A DNA stretch of 64,000 bases from Bacilli bacterium PM5-9 (GCA_029893765.1 JARXZD010000003.1:32018-96017); one strand, 5' to 3'; shown: positions 38,901 through 47,575, counted from the stretch's first letter. Program-made: numbers and translations. The notes: generated by a model from the letters alone, not told the origin.

Positions 38901-39225
38901 TATCTAACTCATTAGCAACTTCTAACTCTAGAAAAATATCATAAAACTCAACTAATTCTTGTTCTTTAAAAAGTTTAATTTTAGATAAAAATTCATCACT
39001 AATCTCAACTAATTCACAATCAACAAAAATAGAGTAGTCAATTACTACCCTATATTTATTATTCTCTTTTATTAAATCAAAATTATATCTTTGTTTAGAT
39101 AATTTTGAAACTATTGTCATACTTTTGGCATTATAATCATCATATAAATCAAACTCAATAATTACTTTATCATCAGTTTGTTTTATATTGATACTTTTAC
39201 CATAGTTTGTTAATTTTTTTGCCAA
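35941..39225 (-). CDS. Double-domain CDP-glycerol transferase (TagF-like)
   Basis: 1094 residues. An N-terminal beta-rich region (1-330) precedes a first Glyphos_transf domain with FISTHHYDYMLP, VIFLQHGVMGTKYMANL about residue 440, VVIIPTWRDWLQN and LVTDFSSVAFDFS about 585. A second domain has LQTWHGTPIKKMFYD about 840, ILYAPTFRDDTM and LITDYSSVFFDYLNLERP about 1015. The two-domain form suggests one protein adding two different units or acting processively. Both halves keep the catalytic His and the SS motif. Convergent with ade. Confidence 0.88.
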   Translation of the reverse strand: MAKKLTNYGKSINIKQTDDKVIIEFDLYDDYNAKSMTIVSKLSKQRYNFDLIKENNKYRVVIDYSIFVDCELVEISDEFLSKIKLFKEQELVEFYDIFLELEVANELDIYGKNTSIAVLDDLSKSSFYHLGGFDKVTLNDETTINKITKLECGKDGHYGFGFGCHYLPFFEQSVNMVNISNGKIVSKGNIKTNLKVDEMYFSLKGKDTFKEYDLLLEKLTSNQVDVGVSLLSYEINYDLKNIVNDDFIADTYAINYKFISDGIEYIDKQKRYSFIQRQSIKKFCVDGNKKTFYFCPTFTFKAKLLRFQIEDFEKEEYEYLKQKTKTRFIDRLKNKHRDIWLVSERIYKAQDNGFYFFKYMRENHPEKEVYYVIDRESKEVEKLKQYGNVVYYKSKEHIELTFLASKFISTHHYDYMLPLRDEDFKKKLKGAVIFLQHGVMGTKYMANLYGNDLKTFVADSFIVSSEKEKGYIITDFKFAKEDIYVTGLARYDNLFNAKKPKKQVVIIPTWRDWLQNVDKFMDSDYFKRYKSLISNEVLIKKCQMQNIEIVFCLHPNMQQYTPLFESDIVKVVSQGEIDVQTLIKESSLLVTDFSSVAFDFSFLNKPVLYYMFDRERFFGKEGSHLDVDSSLPGRIIAFEDVVVDEITKYIDNGFVMEEKYQNRANQFIEYKDVDNSKRIMDVVIKTKRDKSLKTKIKKSDALKLIGVFYRNSKIFSPTIKIVIKLLKLLPMKQDLVVLESGMGKAGGDNPMALYNVLKKELPNMKKVWVSETPIPDLDENTIRIQRLSLAYFYYLAMAKYWVNNQNYPHYMIRRKYGINLQTWHGTPIKKMFYDLKKVYGRDKGYKKRVGRAIEQWTYLLSPNSYSTECFKTAFKTKAKILELGYPRNDILYQKNNDDYCNQIKDKIAIRTNKKAILYAPTFRDDTMVKRGKFNQAVMFDYKKMYESLGDDQVLLMRTHMVVVNELSIPPEYSDRIIDVSNYPNVEDLLLISDALITDYSSVFFDYLNLERPIIFYAYDLDKYQNTLRGFYLDYSSKTLPGPIVQEENDLYSSIENISKIENEYSNKIKSFKNEYCANDDGYSSERVVNKVFKK

Positions 39226-39326
39226 TCTAGCTCACGCTCCAAATAGTATATACTGATTAATTTCACTTTTTAGTATATCATACTTGCTATTATTTTTAAA
39301 TACTAGATATTTGAGCATTAATATAT

Positions 39327-40724
39327 TTAATTATTATTTAAATCTAGTGATACTTTAAAAATATCATTTTCATAATCTAAAACAACATCAATATTATGCA
39401 AGTCACATATCTTTTTAACAATATACATACCCATTCCTGAACCATTTTTATTTCTTGATTTATCTTGACGATAAAACGGTTTGTAAATTAATCCCTCACT
39501 TATTAATGAATCATCAAAATCAAATGTTTCATTTTCAATGCTTAAAATATTATTTTCTTCTTTAATAATTATTGTACTTTTACTATTAGCATATTCAACT
39601 GCATTATCAATTAAATTATTTAAAACTCTTGAAAATAAATTCACATCAACATTAATCATCATTTTTTTATCAATATCTATTTCTATTTTTAATTCTTTTT
39701 TCTCAATTAAATAATTTAATTTGTCTAAGCTATTTTCTAAACATTGCATTAAGCTTACTTTTTGTTGATAAATTTCAGTATTATAATCATCAAGTTTTGA
39801 GCTAATAATTATTGATTGAATCATTTTTTCCATTTCATTTGCTAAAACAATATTATTTTCTAAATATGTTTTATGATCCTTATATTTACCAACATTATAT
39901 AACATACCCTCTAATTGACCTTTAATAGCCGTTAAAGGTGTTTTTAAATCATGTGAAATAGTTGCAATATATGCACGACGCTCTTCTTCTTTAATTCTTT
40001 CTTTTTCAATATCATCATACAATTTATCATTCGCCTCTTTAAGCTCACTCAATGTTTTATTTAATGCATTAGCAAGTATTACTAAATTATATGATAAATC
40101 ACCAAGCTCATCATCGCTTTTAACTGATTGTTCAATATCAAAATTAAGCGAAGTAATCATTTGAGCATCATTTCGCAACTTAACAATCGATTTACTTAAT
40201 CTTGTTGAAATATAATAAGCTAGAATAAAAGCCATAGTTACTGATAATGCACCAAAAATTGGCAAAAACATAAATAAAATATTTCTAACTTCATCAGTAG
40301 AACTAATTGCTAATCTAAAATTAATAGTCAATTCTTTTCCATTAAAAATAAGCACTTCTGTTCTTGTTAAATAATCTTCACGATCATTTAATTTATTAAT
40401 ATTTAACTCAGGTCTTTTCATTATTTGGCGACATTCATCTGTTAAGATACAATCATACTGTTGTCCTTGGTATTCATATCTAACACCAATTGCAGCTTCA
40501 CGTAAAAGAATATTAATATTAGTTGTTAATTCGGTTATATCATCACTATTGTTGATAACGTAATTAACTCTTCTTTCAAAATCATTTTGTTTATAACTTT
40601 TATATAATCCGGGTATTCCAGCATAAATAACAAAATAGACTAGAATACTGAAAATAAGATACATTCCTAGTCCAAAACGAAATATTTTAATGCCTAATTT
40701 ATTATTTTTCCAATTTATACCCAA
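39327..40724 (-). CDS. Membrane sensor histidine kinase
   Basis: 465 residues. Transmembrane segments at about 13-33 and 148-168 flank a 115-residue extracellular sensor domain. HAMP about 170-222, HisKA with ISHDLKTPLTAIKGQ about 257 (phospho-His), HATPase with NLIDNAVEYA about 370 and GSGMGMYIVKKI about 437. The start is a TTG at 40724, overlapping the regulator gene by 23 bases; no better start lies before the first membrane segment. Pairs with the regulator at 40702-41361. Signal unknown. Confidence 0.9.
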   Translation of the reverse strand: MGINWKNNKLGIKIFRFGLGMYLIFSILVYFVIYAGIPGLYKSYKQNDFERRVNYVINNSDDITELTTNINILLREAAIGVRYEYQGQQYDCILTDECRQIMKRPELNINKLNDREDYLTRTEVLIFNGKELTINFRLAISSTDEVRNILFMFLPIFGALSVTMAFILAYYISTRLSKSIVKLRNDAQMITSLNFDIEQSVKSDDELGDLSYNLVILANALNKTLSELKEANDKLYDDIEKERIKEEERRAYIATISHDLKTPLTAIKGQLEGMLYNVGKYKDHKTYLENNIVLANEMEKMIQSIIISSKLDDYNTEIYQQKVSLMQCLENSLDKLNYLIEKKELKIEIDIDKKMMINVDVNLFSRVLNNLIDNAVEYANSKSTIIIKEENNILSIENETFDFDDSLISEGLIYKPFYRQDKSRNKNGSGMGMYIVKKICDLHNIDVVLDYENDIFKVSLDLNNN

Positions 40725-41361
40725 TACCAGTCACCGTCTTTATCTTTTCGATTTTAGTCTTTTTTCTAATATTTTTTATATGAGTATCAATTACTCTAGT
40801 ATCACCATAATAACTATATCCCCATACTTCATCAAGTAAATGTTCTCTAGTTATTACTTTATTAATATTTGACAGCAATATTTTTAGTATTTCAAATTCT
40901 TTTAAAGTTAAATCCACTGAAACATCATCAACAAGAACTTCATGCTCTGCAATCAATAATTTAATATTATCAATCACAAGCATATTACTATCACTTCTCA
41001 ATTCTCTTTTTAAAAGTGCTTCAACTCTTTTTAATAAGATATTAAATGAAAATGGTTTTGAAATATAATCATCTACTCCTAAATCAAATCCTTTTATTTC
41101 ATCATATTCTTCTGATAATGCTGTCAACATTAAAATTTTAACATTCTTATTTTTTGCTCTAATTAACTTAACCATCTGATGCCCATCCAAAATATCCATC
41201 ATAACATCACTAATAATTAAGTCATACTCTTTCTTTAAAAAACAATCATAGCCCTCTTTACCATTATTAGCCTTATCAACATCATAACCTTGTTCTTTTA
41301 ACAATTCATAAATTATATCTTGAATTGTTTTATCATCTTCTACAACTAAAATTTTCTTCAC
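40702..41361 (-). CDS. OmpR-family response regulator
   Basis: 219 residues. Receiver: VVEDDKTIQD, LIISDVMMD about residue 50 (phospho-Asp), LMLTAL, DDYISKPF (Lys). C-terminal winged helix about 125-219 with LTLKEFEILKILL, REHLLDEVWG and RVIDTHIKNIRKK. Lies between a receiver-only paralogue and its kinase in one operon. Direct repeats upstream of the operon may be its own binding site. Confidence 0.93.
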   Translation of the reverse strand: MKKILVVEDDKTIQDIIYELLKEQGYDVDKANNGKEGYDCFLKKEYDLIISDVMMDILDGHQMVKLIRAKNKNVKILMLTALSEEYDEIKGFDLGVDDYISKPFSFNILLKRVEALLKRELRSDSNMLVIDNIKLLIAEHEVLVDDVSVDLTLKEFEILKILLSNINKVITREHLLDEVWGYSYYGDTRVIDTHIKNIRKKTKIEKIKTVTGIGYKLEK

Positions 41362-41367
41362 TGTTAT

Positions 41368-41775
41368 CTACCCCTTAATTATATCCAATAATTCATTTTT
41401 TATTTTATTATTATCTTGTTTTCTAAATAATGCTTCAACTCTTTTAACTAGTAATCTTGATGAAAAAGGTTTAGCTATATAATCATCAATATTCAAATCA
41501 AAACCTTTTATCTCATCGTACTCTTCGTCTAAAGCAGATAGAATTATAATATTAACATATTTATTCTCTTGTCTAATTTTTTCAATTAACTCATAACCAT
41601 CCATATGAGGCATCATTATATCACTAATAACTAAATCATACTTATTTTCCATAAAAAGAAGCATGGCTTCCAAACCATCAGATGCACTATCAACTAAATA
41701 CGAAGCATCTTTTAAGGTTTCACATATAATATTATTAATTGCTTTATCATCTTCAACAACAAGAATTTTTTTCAT
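41368..41775 (-). CDS. Receiver-only response regulator, paralogue of the next gene
   Basis: 135 residues: complete receiver domain with VVEDDKAINN, LVISDIMMPHMDGYEL about residue 52, IILSAL and DDYIAKPFSSRLLVKRVEALFRK, then a short tail ending at a clean stop. It matches the following regulator closely up to the linker (KGFDLxxDDYIxKPF), so it arose by duplication without, or with loss of, the DNA-binding domain. It could act as a phosphate sink or compete for the kinase. GGAGAG precedes the ATG. Confidence 0.85.
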   Translation of the reverse strand: MKKILVVEDDKAINNIICETLKDASYLVDSASDGLEAMLLFMENKYDLVISDIMMPHMDGYELIEKIRQENKYVNIIILSALDEEYDEIKGFDLNIDDYIAKPFSSRLLVKRVEALFRKQDNNKIKNELLDIIKG

Positions 41776-41824
41776 ACTACCACTCTCCTTGCTTAAAAGA
41801 GTACCATGTCAATATCTTTTCTAA

Positions 41825-41843
41825 GTGAGTTTTATGTGAGTTT
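41825..41843 (-). promoter_or_regulatory. 11-bp direct repeats upstream of the two-component operon
   Basis: On the minus strand, AAACTCAC occurs twice with an 11-base period (plus-strand GTGAGTTT at 41825-41832 and 41836-41843). This spacing is typical for OmpR/PhoP-type regulators. The repeats lie between the dagK stop and the receiver-only gene, about 50 bases before its ATG, so autoregulation is plausible. Confidence 0.45.
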
Positions 41844-41849
41844 ATTGTG

Positions 41850-42734
41850 TTATGGACAAATTATTTCAAGATTATGCTTAATTACCTCTACCTCAATACT
41901 ACCAACTGGACCTTTTTCGCCATCAATCGTCCATGAAATTTTATCATCAGTATTTATTGTAAGCTTTTTAAATTTTCTTAAAATATAATGATCATCATCT
42001 ATATTATCACTCATACCCTTAATCAAGTATTTAATAGCCTTTTTAAACACCTTAGCATTTGCTTTAGTAACTAACAATAAATTAAAGTAACCATCATTCA
42101 TACTATCATTTTTTAGAAAATGTCTAAATCCAGCAACACTTGTTGAGTTTATTATTAATGCATAACTAAAGTTACCATTTATTTTTTCACCATCAACATC
42201 AATATCTAATTCATATGACTTGCTTAATGCTGGAATTTCATCAATTAAATGTCTATAATATGCTAACTTACCATATTTATTTTTTTCCCAATGAGGAGTC
42301 GTATAACTAGCACGAGTAAAAGCGCCAAAAGCACAAATATAATTAAAATAATATTCATTTACCTTTCCACTATCAACCATCATTGTTGTATGTTTATTTA
42401 AAAGTTGTAACTGTTTTTTAAAGTTATGTGGTATTTTTAAACTTGTTCCAAAATCATTAACTGTTCCAGTTGGAAAATACATTATTTTTACTTTATGCTC
42501 TGTTTTTGATAAAGCATTAACAACTTCATTCATTGTTCCATCGCCACCTGCAACTACTATTAAATCAATTTGTTCAACATCCGCTAAAATGTTTGAAATA
42601 TCATTAGGCTTTTTAGTAAATGAAATTTTAATTGAATAGTTTTTACGACTCAATGCTTGACATACATCAGCTAAATGATTATAAAAATGCGTCTTTTTAT
42701 TTTTACTATTCACAACTATTAATGCATTTAACAC
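41850..42734 (-). CDS. Diacylglycerol/lipid kinase family protein (DagK/YegS-like)
   Basis: 294 residues. LIVVNSKNKK at the N-terminus, VVAGGDGTMNEVVNAL about residue 60 (catalytic GGDGT), FPTGTVNDFGTSL about 87, and DGYFNLLLV about 218. Phosphorylates diacylglycerol or another lipid for phospholipid and lipoteichoic acid recycling; this may link it to the nearby glycerol-phosphate polymer genes. Monocistronic or just upstream of the two-component operon. Confidence 0.9.
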   Translation of the reverse strand: MLNALIVVNSKNKKTHFYNHLADVCQALSRKNYSIKISFTKKPNDISNILADVEQIDLIVVAGGDGTMNEVVNALSKTEHKVKIMYFPTGTVNDFGTSLKIPHNFKKQLQLLNKHTTMMVDSGKVNEYYFNYICAFGAFTRASYTTPHWEKNKYGKLAYYRHLIDEIPALSKSYELDIDVDGEKINGNFSYALIINSTSVAGFRHFLKNDSMNDGYFNLLLVTKANAKVFKKAIKYLIKGMSDNIDDDHYILRKFKKLTINTDDKISWTIDGEKGPVGSIEVEVIKHNLEIICP

Positions 42735-42794
42735 TCAAATCACCTCTAAATTAATTGTACCATATTTTATTAATAAAAGGCATACACTGTCTTT

Positions 42795-42848
42795 TCTCAA
42801 TATAAAAAACATGATTTCATTTAAGAAACCATGCTTAATATATTATTT
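42795..42848 (-). terminator. Terminator, copy 1 of an exact 54-bp repeat
   Basis: Imperfect stem CATG-TTTC/GAAA-CATG with a T run on the minus strand. It includes the stop codon of the RCC1-like gene. The same 54 bases recur at 44051-44104. Confidence 0.7.
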
Positions 42849-43988
42849 AACTTTCTTCGCTTTTCCTTTTGCATTATATTTATATTTTACTTTTGAAACC
42901 TTTTTACCATTTTTATTATACTTTGTTACTACCTTATATGCTTTACCATTCTTATTTGATTTTAGTTGTCCAGCACTATTCCAAGTATATACTATTTTAC
43001 TTTTAATATTTTTATTACCAAAAATATTAGAATTATTATAATATTTATTTTTAGTAAGTTTTTTTACTATTTTATTATCAACTATTTTATAGTAAGCATT
43101 ATATGTTAACTTATTATTTGAATTTTTCTTTTTAATAACTCTATAAGTTAGTTTATTATCTTTATTATACTTAGCTTTGTAATAATAAGTTGTAACACTC
43201 CATGTAGTCCAATCCCAACTGCTTTTTGAGTTTTTTGTATTAGCAAAAGATTTGTTAATTCTTTTATATGTTAATTTTTTACTAAGTTTATCATGTATCT
43301 CTTTGTAATTTGTTTTTTTAACCTTATTTTTAAATCCTTTATATGCAGGATTAACATTTGAAGTAATTGTATTATTCTTTTTAAATAAATAATTATTATT
43401 TACATTGTAAGTATACTCATAATCATATGTTTTTTTATCTTTAATAACCATATTAGTATATACATATACAAATTTTTGATTGCTATTTATATCAATATAT
43501 TCAATATTATCTTCACTTTTATTTCTTATTATATATGTTATTTTTTTAGCATTATATTTATTATCCAAATCTGCATTAACATTGATAATTTTATATTTAG
43601 ATAAGTAACTAACTAGTTGAAATTCATCAATATTTTTAACACTAGATCTACCAACTTGTCCAAAATTATTATTTCCAGATACATAGACTTTATTATCGTC
43701 AGTTATAATAATCACATTATCTTTTAAGTTTTTATAGGCAATTATTTTTTCTTTATTTGGTAATAAATCATTAACTAATATTGCTTCTTCTTTATAATAA
43801 TAGTCCTTGCTTCTATCTACACCCAACTGCCCTACATCATTTTTTCCATATACTTTTAATGTTTTTGTATTCTTATCATAGATAGGACAAACTGTATATC
43901 TATCACAATCAGTTTGAGTTGCATTAATACTTGATGCAAACAATACTATCAATACAAAAATAAAAGATATTCCTTTTAATTTCTTCAT
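42843..43988 (-). CDS. Secreted RCC1-like protein with YD-repeat-like basic tail
   Basis: 381 residues. Signal peptide about 1-23 (KKLKGISFIFVLIVLFASS). Two RCC1-type repeats follow: VYGKNDVGQLGVD about residue 50 and VYVSGNNNFGQVGRS about 104. The C-terminal half is very rich in Lys, Tyr and Asn, ending in YNKNGKKVSKVKYKYNAKG, which recalls YD repeats. It probably binds wall polymers or sits on the surface; function unknown. It ends inside a 54-bp repeat shared with the downstream end of the S41 protease gene. Confidence 0.7.
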   Translation of the reverse strand: MKKLKGISFIFVLIVLFASSINATQTDCDRYTVCPIYDKNTKTLKVYGKNDVGQLGVDRSKDYYYKEEAILVNDLLPNKEKIIAYKNLKDNVIIITDDNKVYVSGNNNFGQVGRSSVKNIDEFQLVSYLSKYKIINVNADLDNKYNAKKITYIIRNKSEDNIEYIDINSNQKFVYVYTNMVIKDKKTYDYEYTYNVNNNYLFKKNNTITSNVNPAYKGFKNKVKKTNYKEIHDKLSKKLTYKRINKSFANTKNSKSSWDWTTWSVTTYYYKAKYNKDNKLTYRVIKKKNSNNKLTYNAYYKIVDNKIVKKLTKNKYYNNSNIFGNKNIKSKIVYTWNSAGQLKSNKNGKAYKVVTKYNKNGKKVSKVKYKYNAKGKAKKVK

Positions 43989-44050
43989 TTAAAACTTCTC
44001 CTTTATATTTTTTTATTCTACAACTAAAGTATATCATGTCAATAATAATC

Positions 44051-44104
44051 TCTCAATATAAAAAACATGATTTCATTTAAGAAACCATGCTTAATATATT
44101 ATTT
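44051..44104 (-). terminator. Terminator, copy 2 of an exact 54-bp repeat
   Basis: Identical over 54 bases to 42795-42848, including the imperfect CATG-TTTC hairpin and the T run on the minus strand. It covers the stop of the S41 protease gene. Confidence 0.7.
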
Positions 44105-45481
44105 TAAAACCACTTTTAAAACATTATCATTTGAAAGCTTATTTTTTTCAACAAAAACTCTTTCCACAATCTTAGACTGAACCTTTATTGACAAATCTTT
44201 TTCATTTTTTAAATTGTATTTATTTTTAAAACTATTAATAACTTGCTTAGTCTTATTACTATAATAACCATCAACTCGATCAATATTATACCCTAGTGCT
44301 TTAAGTGCTTTTTGATAACTAATCAATTCTTTTGAAACAGAATCATTTTTAATATTTTTTTCAAAACTATATTCATACTCCATAGCCTTAAATATATTAG
44401 ATTCATTGATGCTTGTTGTTGGTTTAATACCCTTTTGATTAATAGAATTACCCTTTGGTGTTAACCATTCAGCATTCGTATATTTTAGATAACCACCATC
44501 ATCATATTCAAAGTAATTTTGCATAATTCCTTTTCCAAAAGTTGTTTGACCATAGATTTCAATATTTAAATTTTCATTTAAACAAGCCGTCAATGCTTCA
44601 CTTGCACTTGCACTATTTCCATTAACTAAAATAACATAATTATTTTTATATTGTTTATCATCAATAGTTTTATAATGTTGAACATTCTTGCTTTTATCTT
44701 TAGTACTTAAAATTATTTTATCACTAGGCAAAAACAAATCAGCAACCTCTTCAAGAGTAGTTAAATAGCCACCAGGATTATCTCTTAAATCAATAATAAT
44801 CTTTTTCACTTTCCTACTTTCAAAATACTTTAAAGCATTTTCAACTTCTTTAGCCGTTGTCTTAGTAAACTCAGCAATGTTTAGATACCCCTTATTATTA
44901 ATCATTTGATAATTAACACTAGACTCTATCTCTTTTAAAACTACATTAAAACTAATTTTTTTATTATTTCGTAAAATATCAATTTTTCTTTTTGTACCAA
45001 CCTTGCCAACAACAAGTTCCCTAATTTTATCACTATCAACATTTTTTAATGACTTACCATCAACACTAGTAATCGTATCTCCAGCCTTCATATTAACACT
45101 TGCAGCAGGAGAATCATTAAATACTTTTGAAATTAATGGATATTCACCAGCTACAATATATTGAATACCTAAACCAATGTATTCTGATTCCATACTTTCA
45201 AAATATTCTTTACTATTTTCAGCATGAATATATCCAGTATATTTATCATTTTTACTTGATTCAGTCATAGCATTAGTTGCAGCATCAATTACCTCTTTGC
45301 CATTAGAAAAATAATACCAATTCTCTTTTAAAACATTATAATTTTCAATAAACCTTGCTAAATGTTCATCATTAGTTTTTGTAGAAATAATTGAAGTTGG
45401 ATTACTAGCAAACTTATACAATCCAAAACTATAAACAATAAAAATAACAATCGCTAATAATATTTTTTGATTTTTTTTCAT
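44099..45481 (-). CDS. C-terminal processing peptidase, S41 family, with PDZ and peptidoglycan-binding domains
   Basis: 460 residues. N-terminal membrane anchor about 7-24; PDZ domain about 105-190 (SKVFNDSPAASVNMKAGDTI, KVGTKRKI). Protease core follows with IIDLRDNPGGYL about 232, VLVNGNSASASEALTACL about 285 (nucleophile Ser) and FGKGIMQ about 315 (catalytic Lys). The last 60 residues look like a peptidoglycan-binding domain (YQKALKALGYNIDRVDGYY). CtpA-like proteases trim membrane or wall proteins. Starts one base after the metG stop, so it belongs to the metG transcript. Confidence 0.92.
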   Translation of the reverse strand: MKKNQKILLAIVIFIVYSFGLYKFASNPTSIISTKTNDEHLARFIENYNVLKENWYYFSNGKEVIDAATNAMTESSKNDKYTGYIHAENSKEYFESMESEYIGLGIQYIVAGEYPLISKVFNDSPAASVNMKAGDTITSVDGKSLKNVDSDKIRELVVGKVGTKRKIDILRNNKKISFNVVLKEIESSVNYQMINNKGYLNIAEFTKTTAKEVENALKYFESRKVKKIIIDLRDNPGGYLTTLEEVADLFLPSDKIILSTKDKSKNVQHYKTIDDKQYKNNYVILVNGNSASASEALTACLNENLNIEIYGQTTFGKGIMQNYFEYDDGGYLKYTNAEWLTPKGNSINQKGIKPTTSINESNIFKAMEYEYSFEKNIKNDSVSKELISYQKALKALGYNIDRVDGYYSNKTKQVINSFKNKYNLKNEKDLSIKVQSKIVERVFVEKNKLSNDNVLKVVLK

Positions 45482-45482
45482 T

Positions 45483-47063
45483 TTATTCCATTCCTTCTTG
45501 AAGAATCGCTACTTCCTTTTCAACATCTAATCTATTAAAAATTGGATCTTTCTTTTCAACACTTATTTCATCAATATAATTAAAATCATAAATCGTTTCA
45601 TAATTTATACTATCACTACTTAATTTTAATTGTTCAAAAATTGATTTTGACCCCTCCAATAAGAATGGAGTTAACATAATTCCAACTTGTCTTAACCCAA
45701 GACATAAGTTTAAAAGAACATTTTGTAACTCACCTTGTTTAGCTTCATCTTTTGCTAAAACCCATGGTTGTGTTTCATCAATATATTTATTTAATTGAGA
45801 AATATATTCAAATATTGCATGATTAGCTTTATCAATATGATATTTATCCATATTTTCTTCGTATTCAGCAATAGTTTTTGCCCCAAAATCTTTTAATGCT
45901 TGATCAAACTCAGTAGTTTCTGTAGTCTTTCTCACAGTACCATTAAAATATTTTTCTACCATTGCCACTGTACGATTTAATAAATTACCAAGATTGTTTG
46001 CTAAATCAGTATTAACACAAGTTACAAATAATTCTGGTGTATATGTTCCATCATTACCTAAAACAACTTGTGATAGTGCATAATGTCTTAAAGCATCATT
46101 ACCATAACGAGCAGTTAATACTTCAGGTCTTACTACATTCCCTTTTGATTTTGACATTTTTCCATCTTTCATGATTAACCAACCATGAGCATAAACTTTA
46201 TTAGGAATTCTTAACCCTAATGCCATTAACATAATTGGCCAATAAATTGTATGAAAACGAACAATCTCTTTACCAACTAATTGTAATATTTCAGTATCAT
46301 CAGACCAATATTTTTCAAAAAGTTCATCATTATCTGATAAATACCCCATTGAAGTAATATAGTTTGCTAAAGCATCAATCCATACATAAATAACATGATT
46401 AGGATCTTCTTTAACTTGAATTCCCCATTTAAACCCTGTTCTTGATACAGATAAATCTTCTAATCCAGGATTAATAAAGTTACTTAGCATTTCATTTTTT
46501 CTTGATTCAGGTTCAATGAAACCAGGATGATCATTATAATATTGTACTAAACGATCAGCATATTTTGACATCTTAAAGAAATATGTTTCTTCAGTACGAG
46601 ATTCAACTTCTCTTCCACAATCTGGACAATGTCCATTTTCATCTAACTGCGATTCTGTCCAAAATGATTCACAAGGAACACAATATTTACCAACATATTG
46701 ACCTTTATAAATATCACCTTGTTCAAGCAATTTTGAAAAGATTTTTTGCACAGCATCTTTATGTCTCTCTTCAGTTGTTCTAATAAAATCATCATTAGAA
46801 ATTTCTAATTCTTTCCATAGCTTTTGAATATTAGAAACAATTCCATCTACATACTCAATTGGTGCTAAACCTTTTTCTTTGGCTACTCTTTCAATCTTTT
46901 CACCATGCTCATCCGTTCCAGTTAAAAAACGAACATCATACCCTCTTAATCTTTTGTAACGAGCTATACAATCAGCAATAATTGTTGTATAAGCATGACC
47001 AATATGTAAGTTATCACTTGGATAATATATTGGTGTTGTAATGTAAAATTTTTTCTTTTCCAT
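45483..47063 (-). CDS. metG: Methionine--tRNA ligase
   Basis: 526 residues, class I synthetase without the C-terminal dimerisation domain seen in longer forms. TPIYYPSDNLHIGHAYTT at the N-terminus (HIGH motif), CVPCESFW plus CPDCGREV about residues 130-150 (zinc site), AHGWLIMKDGKMSKSKGN about 290-310 (KMSKS motif), then the anticodon-binding helical domain. It is preceded by a T-box leader with a Met specifier. Confidence 0.97.
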   Translation of the reverse strand: MEKKKFYITTPIYYPSDNLHIGHAYTTIIADCIARYKRLRGYDVRFLTGTDEHGEKIERVAKEKGLAPIEYVDGIVSNIQKLWKELEISNDDFIRTTEERHKDAVQKIFSKLLEQGDIYKGQYVGKYCVPCESFWTESQLDENGHCPDCGREVESRTEETYFFKMSKYADRLVQYYNDHPGFIEPESRKNEMLSNFINPGLEDLSVSRTGFKWGIQVKEDPNHVIYVWIDALANYITSMGYLSDNDELFEKYWSDDTEILQLVGKEIVRFHTIYWPIMLMALGLRIPNKVYAHGWLIMKDGKMSKSKGNVVRPEVLTARYGNDALRHYALSQVVLGNDGTYTPELFVTCVNTDLANNLGNLLNRTVAMVEKYFNGTVRKTTETTEFDQALKDFGAKTIAEYEENMDKYHIDKANHAIFEYISQLNKYIDETQPWVLAKDEAKQGELQNVLLNLCLGLRQVGIMLTPFLLEGSKSIFEQLKLSSDSINYETIYDFNYIDEISVEKKDPIFNRLDVEKEVAILQEGME

Positions 47064-47083
47064 AATATCTTTTCCTTTCTAAT

Positions 47084-47335
47084 AAAAAAAGCCCCTCGCC
47101 AAAGGACGAAAGACTCGTGGTACCACCTTAATTTATGTTTGTAAAACAAACAACTCCATTAGTATCTAACAATACTAAGCACGATAATGAGTGCTACCCA
47201 TCACAATTTACTTTTTTTCAATTGTGCAGCTCCAAGACCATCTTCATCATTATCTTCTACATTTGCTTTCACCATTCACAAACTCTCTGTGCTAGTCAAT
47301 AATAATTACTCTTCTTTTCTTAGCTTTTTCTTATC
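47084..47335 (-). promoter_or_regulatory. T-box riboswitch for methionyl-tRNA, upstream of metG
   Basis: Minus-strand leader of about 250 nt. Stem I carries an AGAGAG-like element (47289-47284) and a specifier region GAAGATGGTCTTGGAGC with codon ATG. The T-box AAGGTGGTACCACG (about 47129-47116) has the UGGU tRNA-end bulge; AAGG/CCTT and ACG/CGT make the antiterminator. The terminator stem is AGTCTTTCGTC/GGCGAGGGGCT with loop CTTT and a run of seven T (47084-47115). Uncharged tRNA-Met should allow read-through. Confidence 0.93.
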
Positions 47336-47473
47336 TTTAATATAATATCAAAAATATCAAAGATAGTCAATTGTTTAAATGTGTCAATTTTTTTCATAAA
47401 TTTTTTAGGATAATTTTAACTTTTTGCACATTATATAATGACAAGATATTAAATATTTTGTCAGGGGGGCAAT

Positions 47474-47575
47474 ATGAATAATTTTAAAAAGGGCTATGAT
47501 ATTAAGAAAGTAGGTTTATACTATGAAAAAATTAATAGTAATATTGACACTAATTCTGTTAATTTTATTAGTTGA
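47474..47575 (+). CDS. Leader peptide ORF overlapping a small hydrophobic peptide
   Basis: 33 codons starting ATG at 47474 after GGGGGG with good spacing; TATAAT sits about 30 bases upstream (47433-47438). The peptide starts MNNFKKGYDIKKVG and is hydrophilic. It overlaps all but the last codons of the hydrophobic peptide in another frame, like mok/hok coupling in type I toxin loci. It may act mainly as a translation-coupling leader. No similarity to known proteins was seen by eye. Confidence 0.45.
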   Translation: MNNFKKGYDIKKVGLYYEKINSNIDTNSVNFIS

